A stretch of 14,056 nt of DNA from JABDOU01 sp041609995 (GCA_041609995.1 JBFIPU010000075.1:1-14056), one strand, 5' to 3'; positions 1 to 6,138 are shown, numbered from the stretch's first letter. Numbers and translations: made by a program. The notes: a model not told the origin generated them from the sequence alone.

Positions 1-1
1 A

Positions 2-58
2 GCGGCGGCGGGATTCCAATCCGGTTCGAAGCTCGTGGCGCTGCCCCCCGGGGCCTGA
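2..58 (+). CDS. Possible C-terminal end of a gene entering from the left edge
   Basis: The frame starting at base 2 stays open to a TGA at 56-58 and reads AAAGFQSGSKLVALPPGA, a plausible soluble-protein C-terminus. It would end 7 bases before the stop codon of the convergent phosphatase gene. Another plus frame is also open to a TAG at 67-69, so frame choice rests only on the look of the peptide and on the absence of overlap. No family can be named from 18 residues, and the stretch could be noncoding. Confidence 0.25.
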   Translation, partial: AAAGFQSGSKLVALPPGA

Positions 59-65
59 CTCGCCC

Positions 66-860
66 CTAGCGCAACAGTTCGGGGGGAGTGGCGCGAGCCA
101 GCAGCCCGACGAACTCGGTGTGGATCGCGGGCGCTCCCGCCGCGAACATCTTGTCGTCGAGGCGAGTGCGGCGCCCGGTGTGATCGGTCATTCGCCCTCC
201 TGCCTCTTCGACCAGCACCATGCCGGCTGCCACATCCCACGGGCCCAGACCCGTCTCCCAATACCCATCGAGTCGGCCGGCCGCCACCCAGGCCAGGTCG
301 AGGGTGGCCGCCCCAAACCGCCGGATGCCCTGGACCTCGGCGAGGACGGCGGCGTTGATGTCTGTGTAGGTGCGCGGGCGCTCACGCCGGTCGTACGGGT
401 ATCCGGTGGCGACCAGCGCGCCGCCCAGCGACGACGTCCCGCTACACGAGATGGGTCGGTCGTCACAAAACGCCCCTCCGCCCGCCTGCGCCCAATACTC
501 CTCTCGCCCGAAGACGTCGATGATGACACCCGCGATCGGCACGCCGCCATCCACCAGCGCCACCGACACCCCGACGTGCGGAACCCCATGGAAAAAGTTC
601 ACGGTTCCGTCGAGAGGGTCAACCACCCACATGCGCCCGGCCACGAGTGAACCTGTGTCCTCTTCCTCGGCCAGCACCGCGTCACCGGGGCGCTGCGCGC
701 CGATCACGGACAGAACCGCTTCCTGCGACGCGAGATCGGCGGCGGTGACCGGGTCGACATCGCTGCTCTTCCAGTCGGCGTGAGAGACGCGGCCGAACCA
801 CTCTCGCACGACGTCCGCCCCGGCCCGGGCGGCCTCCCTTCCGACCTCCAGGTCCTCCAT
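66..860 (-). CDS. Inositol monophosphatase family protein (SuhB/HisN-like)
   Basis: Mg2+-dependent phosphomonoesterase of the IMPase fold, 264 residues, the usual family length. Visible motifs are the metal-binding EEE at 65-67, the family signature DPLDGTVNF at 81-89 (Asp81, Asp84), and the second signature GPWDVAAG at 206-213 with Asp209. The upstream DPVTAADLASQE segment (36-47) and GYPYD (153-157) are also typical. Members hydrolyse inositol-1-phosphate, histidinol-phosphate or related sugar phosphates, and the sequence alone does not decide between them. No signal peptide, so cytosolic. The ATG at 858-860 has no good Shine-Dalgarno, but a TAGATT box ends 7 bases before it, which fits a leaderless mRNA. 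The ATG shares one base with the TGA of the upstream oxidoreductase remnant (TGATG). The gene's first 63 bases plus promoter are duplicated near lnt at 2097-2176. Confidence 0.93.
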   Translation of the reverse strand: MEDLEVGREAARAGADVVREWFGRVSHADWKSSDVDPVTAADLASQEAVLSVIGAQRPGDAVLAEEEDTGSLVAGRMWVVDPLDGTVNFFHGVPHVGVSVALVDGGVPIAGVIIDVFGREEYWAQAGGGAFCDDRPISCSGTSSLGGALVATGYPYDRRERPRTYTDINAAVLAEVQGIRRFGAATLDLAWVAAGRLDGYWETGLGPWDVAAGMVLVEEAGGRMTDHTGRRTRLDDKMFAAGAPAIHTEFVGLLARATPPELLR

Positions 861-877
861 CAGACGGAATCTAGGTC
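798..877. repeat. Direct repeat, copy A (phosphatase 5' end plus promoter)
   Basis: 80 bases that align without gaps to 2097-2176 (offset 1299). About 9 positions differ, 6 of them clustered at 801-808; the other 67 or so bases carry only 3 differences. The repeat covers the first 21 phosphatase codons, the ATG, the TAGATT box and a few bases beyond. Similarity stops sharply at 877/2176. This copy is joined to the rest of the intact gene. Confidence 0.9.
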
Positions 878-1147
878 AAAGTCCACAACCCATAGCTCGA
901 CCAAACCACCTACGCGCTTAGAGGAATGCGATGGTAAGCGCCCGGCGAACACCTCGATTCGCTCTTTGGGCATCCGTCCATCCCCGATTCCGGAAAATAC
1001 GATTACGGCAGTCGAACCGCCTGGATACTCGAAGGTGAGAAAAAAGGACTGACTTTCGGCCGGAGGGCGATCGCCACTCGAACAAACGACTCGAGTCGGG
1101 TGCTCTCCGGCAAGAACGGACGTCAGATCCACACCAGGCCGGAGCAA
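860..1147 (-). pseudogene. Remnant of a Gfo/Idh/MocA-type oxidoreductase C-terminal domain
   Basis: A 95-codon frame from a TTG at 1147. Residues 6-69 (about 1132-941) resemble the late C-terminal domain of Gfo/Idh/MocA dehydrogenases, including those fused to alcohol dehydrogenase-like domains. The cues are VDLTSVLAGEHPTRV followed by FFLTFEYPGGSTAVIVFSG and then PKERIEVFAG. The NAD-binding Rossmann domain and the catalytic part are missing, and upstream of the TTG the frame no longer resembles the family before a stop at 1235-1237. The tail after residue 70 is not family-like, so a frameshift is possible. Its TGA overlaps the phosphatase ATG by one base. I read it as a broken gene, but expression as a small ORF cannot be excluded. 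Confidence 0.5.
868..873 (-). promoter_or_regulatory. Putative -10 box of the phosphatase gene
   Basis: On the minus strand TAGATT (TANNNT) lies exactly 7 bases before the ATG at 860, the spacing expected for a leaderless transcript starting at or next to the start codon. No convincing -35 element was found. The same box and spacing are kept in the second copy (minus strand, 2172-2167 before the ATG at 2159), so it predates the duplication. Confidence 0.45.
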
Positions 1148-1375
1148 TGCGCCAAGAGATCGCCCGCTCGCTCTCGATGCCGATTTGAAGAACGCGGTCG
1201 GCTCCGTGTGGGGTTCCGGCGCCGATATTGTGCGTCACACGTCGTCTTCGAGCCATTGACTGCCGCGGCCGAAACAAACCTGCTTTGCGCCTGTGCCGGT
1301 GCGCTCGCTACGAGCCGAACTGCAAATGGTGATGCGGGACGACAACAGACGCCACAACGGACGCCCCACCAGCAC

Positions 1376-1579
1376 CTAGTCGACCTGCTCTCCACCCGCG
1401 CGTTTGCGGACATCTTCGACCACTCGCTGTGTATCGGGACGGTCCCGGACTTTGTCGATCTCTTTGACCACTCGTTCCGTATCGGGACGATCACGGAGTT
1501 TGTCGATCTCCTCGACCACTCGTTCCGTATCGGCACGGCCTCGGAACTTGCGCCATTCGTTGACAAGCCTTCGAAACAT
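1376..1579 (-). CDS. Small charged protein of three 16-residue repeats
   Basis: A 67-residue protein that I do not recognise. It starts MFRRLVNEWRKF, followed by three tandem 16-residue units at 13-28, 29-44 and 45-60 with the pattern R-D-R-P-D-T-E-R-V-V-x-E-I-D-K-V, and ends GGEQVD. Each unit looks like one short amphipathic helix closed by an RPD turn, rich in Arg, Glu and Asp, so a helical bundle or coiled-coil binding module is plausible. No signal peptide, membrane segment or cysteine. The ATG at 1577-1579 is chosen because it follows an extended Shine-Dalgarno, AAGGTGATCC, at the right distance. The frame is open further upstream to 1732, but that part is low-complexity and lacks such a site. 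The leader folds into a hairpin that hides the Shine-Dalgarno. It lies inside the segment bounded by the 80-bp repeats. Confidence 0.6.
   Translation of the reverse strand: MFRRLVNEWRKFRGRADTERVVEEIDKLRDRPDTERVVKEIDKVRDRPDTQRVVEDVRKRAGGEQVD
1400..1543 (-). repeat. Three tandem 48-bp coding repeats
   Basis: Minus-strand units 1543-1496, 1495-1448 and 1447-1400, each 48 bp (16 codons). The middle unit is the consensus. Unit 1 differs in protein at four positions (Gly14, Ala16, Glu23, Leu28), and unit 3 diverges after the shared RVVE. The period is an exact multiple of three, so copy-number change would keep the reading frame. Confidence 0.85.
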
Positions 1580-1581
1580 AG

Positions 1582-1609
1582 GATCACCTTTCCAGAGAGG
1601 AAGGTGATC
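1582..1609 (-). promoter_or_regulatory. Hairpin sequestering the Shine-Dalgarno of the repeat protein
   Basis: On the minus strand, GATCACCTT (1609-1601), a 10-base loop CCTCTCTGGA (1600-1591) and AAGGTGATC (1590-1582) form a perfect 9-bp stem, followed by CT and the ATG at 1579. The 3' arm is the Shine-Dalgarno: AGGTGATCC is complementary to nine bases of the conserved 16S rRNA 3' end. The 5' arm is therefore a copy of that 16S tail. When folded, the ribosome site is closed. There is no T-tract, so it is not an intrinsic terminator. A role in thermosensing, ligand control or autoregulation is inferred. Confidence 0.6.
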
Positions 1610-1796
1610 GGCGTGGGAGGGTTCCGAACGCCCGGGTTCCTTCCTTGGTGCCCCCAAACCTCCGAAAGCCCGACTTTGGGACGTTAGGGATGAGTGCGTT
1701 GATTGTAAGGGCACAGGACGCAGCCCGGCCACTGATCGAGATCACTCGGCGCTGATCGGGTGAGGGGTCTACATGGTTCAACCCACCTGGTACCGA

Positions 1797-2159
1797 TCAC
1801 GAACGAGCACACGGCCGACTAGCGCCTGGGGATTCCGCTATTGGCGGGTCGGGAGACATGGTGAAGGCCGTGAAGTACTCGCCATCGGTGAACTCTTGAG
1901 GCATCTCACGCTGGCGTAGGTCGACCTCGACAATCCAACCGTGCCCAGTTGTGTGAGCGGAGGTGTATTTCGACTCAACGGCAACGTGCTCAGCGCTCGC
2001 GTCAACGCCTCCGGCTGCATGACGGCGGACACGATCATCGACGTGCTTTGCCGAACTCGATTGTGCTTCAGCGAAGTGCAAGTTTGCTGCTCTGAGCCAT
2101 TCCTTGGCGACGTCCGGCCCGGCCCGGGCGGCCTCCCTTCCGACCTCCAAGTCCTCCAT
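1797..2159 (-). pseudogene. Hybrid frame beginning with a duplicated phosphatase N-terminus
   Basis: A 120-codon frame. The first 21 residues (MEDLEVGREAARAGPDVAKEW) match the start of the phosphatase at 66-860, with changes Ala15Pro, Val18Ala and Arg19Lys. After the EW the similarity ends, and none of the phosphatase metal-binding motifs follow. The remaining 99 residues match no family I know. A stretch near residues 62-105 (SKYTSAHTTGHGWIVEV, then DGEYFTAFTM) has protein-like composition and could be a remnant of another gene captured at the junction. It keeps the TAGATT box upstream, so it is probably transcribed divergently from lnt. I treat it as a gene stump joined to foreign sequence; a small functional protein is possible. 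Confidence 0.5.
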
Positions 2160-2176
2160 CAGGCGGAATCTAGGTC
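2097..2176. repeat. Direct repeat, copy B (phosphatase 5' end next to lnt)
   Basis: Partner of 798-877. It encodes the start MEDLEVGREAARAGPDV on the minus strand, against MEDLEVGREAARAGADV in copy A, and keeps the TAGATT box. It sits 17 bases before the GTG of the divergent gene lnt. This looks like the ancestral gene pair, with the intact phosphatase pushed away by 1.3 kb, or like the stump of a deleted tandem paralogue. Confidence 0.9.
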
Positions 2177-2180
2177 CGGC

Positions 2181-2186
2181 TAGCGT
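2181..2186 (+). promoter_or_regulatory. Putative -10 box of lnt
   Basis: TAGCGT (TANNNT) ends 6 bases before the GTG at 2193. GGAGG at 2187-2191 is only one base from the GTG, too close for a normal Shine-Dalgarno, so a leaderless start is more likely. The intergenic gap to the divergent ATG at 2159 is 33 bp and holds both -10-like boxes. No good -35 was seen. Confidence 0.35.
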
Positions 2187-2192
2187 GGAGGC

Positions 2193-3701
2193 GTGCTACT
2201 CGAGTTCCTGGTACTTCTGAGCGCGCTCCTCGCATGGGCGGCCTTTCCCCCGCTGGGCTGGGGCTGGCTGGCACCACTGGCACTGGCGCCGCTGCTAGCA
2301 GCCATGCGGCGCGCCTATACCCGCCGCGGTGCCGCGTTCTTGGGTTTCGCCTTCGGGTTCGTGTTCTACGGGGCACTCACGTTCTGGCTTTCGATCATCG
2401 GGGTGTACGTCGCGATCGCAATGGCCGTCGTCATGGGGCTCTTCACGGCTACCTTCGCTGCTGCATTGTGGTCGGCGCGGGATTGGGAACCGGTTCCCTG
2501 GGCCCTGACGGCCACCGGGCTGTGGGCAGCGATGGAGCTGCTCCGGGCTCGTTTCCCGTGGGGAGGCTTTCGTTGGGGGGACCTGGGTTATGCCCTGGCA
2601 GATGTGCCGTGGTTTCGGTACGCGGCCGAGTTCATCGGCACCTCCGGGCTCACCGTGGTTTCGGTCTCTTTGTCAGCCGGCCTGGCCGTGCTGGTCGCTG
2701 ATCGCAAACAGCCGTGGCACCCACTTGCCGGATCGGTTGTGTTGGCTGCGGTCGTGGCATTGGCCGGGGCCGCCTCCCTCGATCACGGTCAGGGCGAGCA
2801 GCTGAGGGTCGTCGTCGTCCAGGGAAGCACGCCCTGCCCCGGCACCCATTGCCCCAATGAGAACATCGAGACGTTCGAGCGGCATCTGGCGATGACGCAG
2901 ACGCTCATGCCGAACCGCTTCGACCTCGTCGTGTGGGCAGAGAGCTCCGCCCAGTACGAGGGCGATCCGATCACCAACCCGAATCTCCAGGAACAGGTCG
3001 CCGAAGAGGCCCGTCGGCTGAACAGCTTCTTCTTGATCGGCAGCTCCCGCCTGGTCTCGAACGAAGAATGGATCAACGCCAACATCGTGTTCGACCGGGA
3101 TGGCAACCTCGTCGGTGAGTATCAGAAGCAGCACCCGGTCCCGTTTGGCGAATGGGTGCCCTTTCGAGACTTCTTTGACTTCATCCCCGACATCTCGCGG
3201 GTCCCCCGCGACATGGTCTCCGGTGCCGGCCCGGTCGTGTTCGACCTGGACGGGTTCGGCATGGGGACGGTGATCTCCTTCGAGGGCGGCTTTGCTCGCG
3301 AGCCGCGCGGGGCAGTCCGGGCCGGGGCTCAGTTCCTCGTCATCGCCACCAACGAATCAACGTATTTGGAGACGGCGGCTGCCGACCAGTTCATTCGCAT
3401 GACGAGGATGCGGGCCTCCGAGAACGGGATTCCGGTCGTGCACGCCGCAATCACCGGACCGTCGGTCCTCGTCGATGCCAACGGCAACATGGGCGAACCG
3501 ACCGCCATCATGAGTGCTGGAGAACTGACCGGCACGATCGTGCCGAGGACAGAGGCGCCCACGCTCTACACGAGGTGGGGGGAATGGCTCGCCTATGCGG
3601 CCGTGCTGGGGGCATTGGCCACCGTGATCCTGGAACGGAGACGAGTCTCAATTGCGGCCGCCGAAGGCTCGAGCAGGGAAGACGTGGAGGCGTTCACCTA
3701 G
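2193..3701 (+). CDS. lnt: Apolipoprotein N-acyltransferase homologue with Ser at the nucleophile site
   Basis: A 502-residue membrane protein of the Lnt family, which in canonical form transfers a third acyl chain to the N-terminal Cys of lipoproteins at the outer face of the membrane. An N-terminal hydrophobic block of several helices (about 1-200, with FPPLGWGWLAPLALAPLL early on) is followed by a nitrilase-like domain (about 208-460) and a last membrane helix (about 465-483). The catalytic Glu and Lys are present: Glu250 in VVWAESS and Lys312 in YQKQHPVPFGEWVP, with Glu320 corresponding to E. coli Glu343. The third triad residue is Ser362 (VISFEGGF) where Lnt has Cys; spacings of 62 and 50 residues agree with E. 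coli 267/335/387. Surrounding sequence is well kept, so this is not simple decay. GTG at 2193 is the first start after an in-frame TAG at 2181. It converges on purM. Confidence 0.85.
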   Translation: MLLEFLVLLSALLAWAAFPPLGWGWLAPLALAPLLAAMRRAYTRRGAAFLGFAFGFVFYGALTFWLSIIGVYVAIAMAVVMGLFTATFAAALWSARDWEPVPWALTATGLWAAMELLRARFPWGGFRWGDLGYALADVPWFRYAAEFIGTSGLTVVSVSLSAGLAVLVADRKQPWHPLAGSVVLAAVVALAGAASLDHGQGEQLRVVVVQGSTPCPGTHCPNENIETFERHLAMTQTLMPNRFDLVVWAESSAQYEGDPITNPNLQEQVAEEARRLNSFFLIGSSRLVSNEEWINANIVFDRDGNLVGEYQKQHPVPFGEWVPFRDFFDFIPDISRVPRDMVSGAGPVVFDLDGFGMGTVISFEGGFAREPRGAVRAGAQFLVIATNESTYLETAAADQFIRMTRMRASENGIPVVHAAITGPSVLVDANGNMGEPTAIMSAGELTGTIVPRTEAPTLYTRWGEWLAYAAVLGALATVILERRRVSIAAAEGSSREDVEAFT

Positions 3702-3729
3702 GCGCGTTCACCTAGGCGCCTTCACCTAG
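3688..3729 (+). repeat. Three 14-bp tandem repeats across the lnt stop codon
   Basis: Copies at 3688-3701, 3702-3715 and 3716-3729 share the core GTTCACCTAG, with one change (CTTCACCTAG) in copy 3; a decayed fourth copy follows. The TAG of copy 1 is the lnt stop. Because 14 is not a multiple of three, the TAGs at 3699, 3713 and 3727 fall in all three plus-strand frames. GCGCCT at 3716-3721 can pair with AGGCGC at 3740-3745 around a long loop, so a weak structure between the convergent lnt and purM is possible, but there is no T-tract. Confidence 0.8.
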
Positions 3730-3745
3730 GCCTTGACCGAGGCGC

Positions 3746-4756
3746 TCAGCCGATGCGCACGGCACCCTCGCCTGCTGCGATGGTACCGATCGGTTGGGCT
3801 CCGATGCCGTGCCGGGCGGCGACGTCTATTGCAGCCGGCGCTACGGTCTTCTCGACCACGACCACGAACCCGATCCCCATGTTGAATGTTGCGAACATGT
3901 CCGCTCGATCGACTTCGGCCACGGACTCGATGAGTCCGAAGATCGGTGGTGTTTTCCAGCTGCCGACCTCGATGCGGGCGTCGAGTCCGGTCCAGAGGAT
4001 CCTTCGCACGTTCCCCACCAGCCCACCACCGGTGATGTGCGCCAGCCCGCGAATCTCGAGGGTGCGCGTCATCTCGACCATGGCCGGCGCGTAGATCACG
4101 GAAGGTTCGAGCAGCACCTCGGCGAGCGTCCCGCCCTCGACCTTGCTGTCCAACCCGACCCGAGGCAGGACGCCGGCGCGGATGAGAGAGAACCCATTGG
4201 CCCGCACATTCGGCGACGTCAGGCCAATCACGACATCGCCCGTCCGCATGACGGACCCGTCAATCCCCGTGCCCTTCTCCATCACCCCGATCGCCGTGCC
4301 GGCAAGATCAAACTCATCGGGCTCCATGACCCCGGGATGCTCGGCGGTTTCGCCCCCCAACAAGGCCACGCCGCCGGCCCGGCAAGCAGCCGCGATGGAG
4401 GAAATGAGTTGGGTGGCCCAGGCAACGTCCAGCCTTCCCACCGTGAGGTAGTCGGTCAGCGCCAGCGGCACCGCCCCCGCGGCGGCCAGGTCATCGATAC
4501 ATGCGGCGACGAGGTCGTAGCCCAGCCCGTCGAAAAGGCCGGCCTGTCGTGCCACCTCGGCTTTGGTGCCGCAGCCGTCCGTGCTCATGACCACCACCGG
4601 GTCCCGGTATTGCGGCGGCAGGGCAATCCCGCCGGCGAAACCGCCGAAATCACCCTGGACCTCGGGTCCCCAGGTGGACTGCACGTCGGCCTTGATCCCG
4701 GAGACCAGTGCCTCACCGGCCGAGATGTCCACTCCGGCCCGCTGGTAGGCCGTCAC
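3746..4756 (-). CDS. purM: Phosphoribosylformylglycinamidine cyclo-ligase (AIR synthetase)
   Basis: Catalyses the ATP-dependent closure of FGAM to aminoimidazole ribotide, step 5 of de novo IMP synthesis, in the cytosol. 336 residues, the normal family length. Family features are the N-terminal AYQRAGVDISAG, the segment MSTDGCGTK that corresponds to the phosphate-binding TDGVGTK, the IDDLAAAGAVPLALTDYL stretch, GGETAEHPGVM, HITGGGLVGNVRRIL and NMGIGFV near the C-terminus. Cys replaces the usual Val in DGVGTK, probably a lineage variant. The GTG at 4756-4754 is chosen because it overlaps the purF stop as GTGA, giving translational coupling, and the family N-terminus starts there. The frame is open to 4795, but that extension would lie inside purF. 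Confidence 0.95.
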   Translation of the reverse strand: MTAYQRAGVDISAGEALVSGIKADVQSTWGPEVQGDFGGFAGGIALPPQYRDPVVVMSTDGCGTKAEVARQAGLFDGLGYDLVAACIDDLAAAGAVPLALTDYLTVGRLDVAWATQLISSIAAACRAGGVALLGGETAEHPGVMEPDEFDLAGTAIGVMEKGTGIDGSVMRTGDVVIGLTSPNVRANGFSLIRAGVLPRVGLDSKVEGGTLAEVLLEPSVIYAPAMVEMTRTLEIRGLAHITGGGLVGNVRRILWTGLDARIEVGSWKTPPIFGLIESVAEVDRADMFATFNMGIGFVVVVEKTVAPAAIDVAARHGIGAQPIGTIAAGEGAVRIG

Positions 4757-6129
4757 GTGACTTCCACCGGCGTCGGGTAGTCGCCGGACAAACAAGCGGT
4801 ACAGAACCGGTTCGGATCCACCGCTGTCGATCCCAGCAGACCCTCCAACGACAGGTATCCGAGGGAGTCCACCTCCAGGTAGTCGGCAACCTCGGAGACG
4901 CTCATGCGGGAGGCGATGAGCTCACTCCGGCGGCCCGTGTCCATGCCATAGAAGCACGGCCACCGGTACGGAGGCGACGACACCCGGAGGTGAACCTCGC
5001 TGGCTCCGGCCTTCTTGACCATCGAAATCAGCTGGCGGGTGGTGCTGCCCCGAACGATCGAATCATCCACCAGGATCACGCGCCGGCCCTCGAGCTCCTG
5101 AGCGATCGGATTGAGCTTCATGCGCACCCCTTGATCGCGCATCTGTTGAGTGGGATTGATGAAGGTACGGCCGATGTACCGATTCTTCACGAGACCATCC
5201 ACGTAGGGCAGGCCGGCCGCGGCTGCGAAACCCTGGGCGGCCGGGATCCCGCTCTCCGGAACGGGCACCACCACATCACCGCGGGCCGGGTGTTCCGTGG
5301 CGAGGCGCTCACCCATGCGCCGCCGGGCGGCGTGGATGCTCTGGCCGGACAACGTGCTATCGGGTCGCGAGAAGTACACGAACTCGAAGACGCAGGTTCG
5401 CTGCTTGACATTCGGGAAGGGGTGAATGCTGCGAACTCCGGATTCATCGATGATCACGACCTCGCCGGGAGCCACCTCGCGAATGAAGTCGGCCCCGATG
5501 ATGTCGAGGCCGCAGGTCTCCGATGCCAGCACCATGCCGCCGTCGACCCGGCCGAGCACCAGCGGCCGGAACCCGTGTGGATCACGCACTCCGACGAGGT
5601 GGCGGTCGTCCATGATGGTCAACGAGAAGGCGCCCTCGAACAGTGGCAGCACCTCGGCGAGCGCCCGTTCGAGGCTGGTTCGTTGCAGCTCTCGTCCGAT
5701 GGCCTCGGTCATCAGCTCGGAGTCCGACATGGTTTGCTGCAAGACACCGAGGGTGTCCGCCAAACCCGGGGTGTTGGACAGGTTGCCGTTGTGGGCGAGA
5801 GCGATGGTCGAACCGCCCATGTCTCGATACGTGGGTTGGGCGTTGTCCCAGCTGCTGGAGCCAGTTGTGGAATAGCGGGTGTGGCCGATGGCCAGGTCCC
5901 CGACCAGCCCTGCCAGCCGTTGTTCGTCGAACACCTGGGCCACCAGCCCCAGGTCCTTGTACACGGTCAGCCCGTCCCCCTGCGACACGGCAATCCCGGC
6001 GCTTTCCTGGCCCCGATGCTGCAGAGCAAACAGCCCGAAGTAGGTGAGCCGGGCGACGTCGAGCCCGGGGCCGAACACGCCGAACACGCCACAGGACTCC
6101 CCCACCCTCTCATCCGTTGGAGCACGCAT
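4753..6129 (-). CDS. purF: Amidophosphoribosyltransferase (glutamine PRPP amidotransferase)
   Basis: Makes phosphoribosylamine from PRPP and glutamine, the committed step of IMP synthesis. 458 residues from the ATG at 6129. MRAPTDERVGES looks like a 12-residue propeptide, with Cys13 (CGVFGVFG) as the N-terminal glutaminase nucleophile after processing. Glutaminase marks are QHRGQESAGIA, GHTRYSTTG and AHNGNL. The phosphoribosyltransferase PRPP loop is VILVDDSIVRGST (about 351-363). Cysteines 246, 392, 443 and 446 match in order and spacing the four [4Fe-4S] ligands of the Bacillus subtilis-type enzyme, so this is the iron-sulphur, propeptide class. The frame also permits a TTG at 6168, but the -10-like box and the GGAG site favour 6129. 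It overlaps purM by four bases. Confidence 0.95.
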   Translation of the reverse strand: MRAPTDERVGESCGVFGVFGPGLDVARLTYFGLFALQHRGQESAGIAVSQGDGLTVYKDLGLVAQVFDEQRLAGLVGDLAIGHTRYSTTGSSSWDNAQPTYRDMGGSTIALAHNGNLSNTPGLADTLGVLQQTMSDSELMTEAIGRELQRTSLERALAEVLPLFEGAFSLTIMDDRHLVGVRDPHGFRPLVLGRVDGGMVLASETCGLDIIGADFIREVAPGEVVIIDESGVRSIHPFPNVKQRTCVFEFVYFSRPDSTLSGQSIHAARRRMGERLATEHPARGDVVVPVPESGIPAAQGFAAAAGLPYVDGLVKNRYIGRTFINPTQQMRDQGVRMKLNPIAQELEGRRVILVDDSIVRGSTTRQLISMVKKAGASEVHLRVSSPPYRWPCFYGMDTGRRSELIASRMSVSEVADYLEVDSLGYLSLEGLLGSTAVDPNRFCTACLSGDYPTPVEVT

Positions 6130-6134
6130 CGAAT

Positions 6135-6138
6135 CTCC
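6135..6138 (-). promoter_or_regulatory. Ribosome binding site deciding the purF start
   Basis: GGAG on the minus strand, 5 bases (ATTCG) before the ATG at 6129. The alternative TTG at 6168 lies upstream of the best promoter-like box, so this site decides the start. Confidence 0.55.

Larger units (their letters stand above)
878..2096. other. Accessory or decaying segment between the two direct repeats
   Basis: About 1.2 kb enclosed by the 80-bp repeats. It contains an oxidoreductase remnant (860-1147), a small repeat-protein gene (1376-1579) and most of a hybrid frame (1797-2159), all on the minus strand. The stretches 1148-1375 and 1580-1796 show no convincing gene. By eye it is less GC-rich than the flanks, especially near 880-1080. 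No transposase, integrase or terminal inverted repeats were seen, so the mechanism that placed it here is unknown. Confidence 0.55.

Noticed and set aside
14..45. tRNA-like T-loop string GGTTCGAA
   Set aside because: The flanking bases do not pair as a T-arm on either strand, and no other tRNA arms are visible.
1100..1687. Long plus-strand frame across the 48-bp repeats
   Set aside because: It also shows repeats because the period is a multiple of three, but it has no ribosome site and its sequence is irregular; the minus frame has the strong Shine-Dalgarno and helix-like units.
1742..1765. Imperfect inverted repeat TCACTCG/CGGGTGA
   Set aside because: Seven pairs including a G-T pair, no gene start next to it; could be chance.
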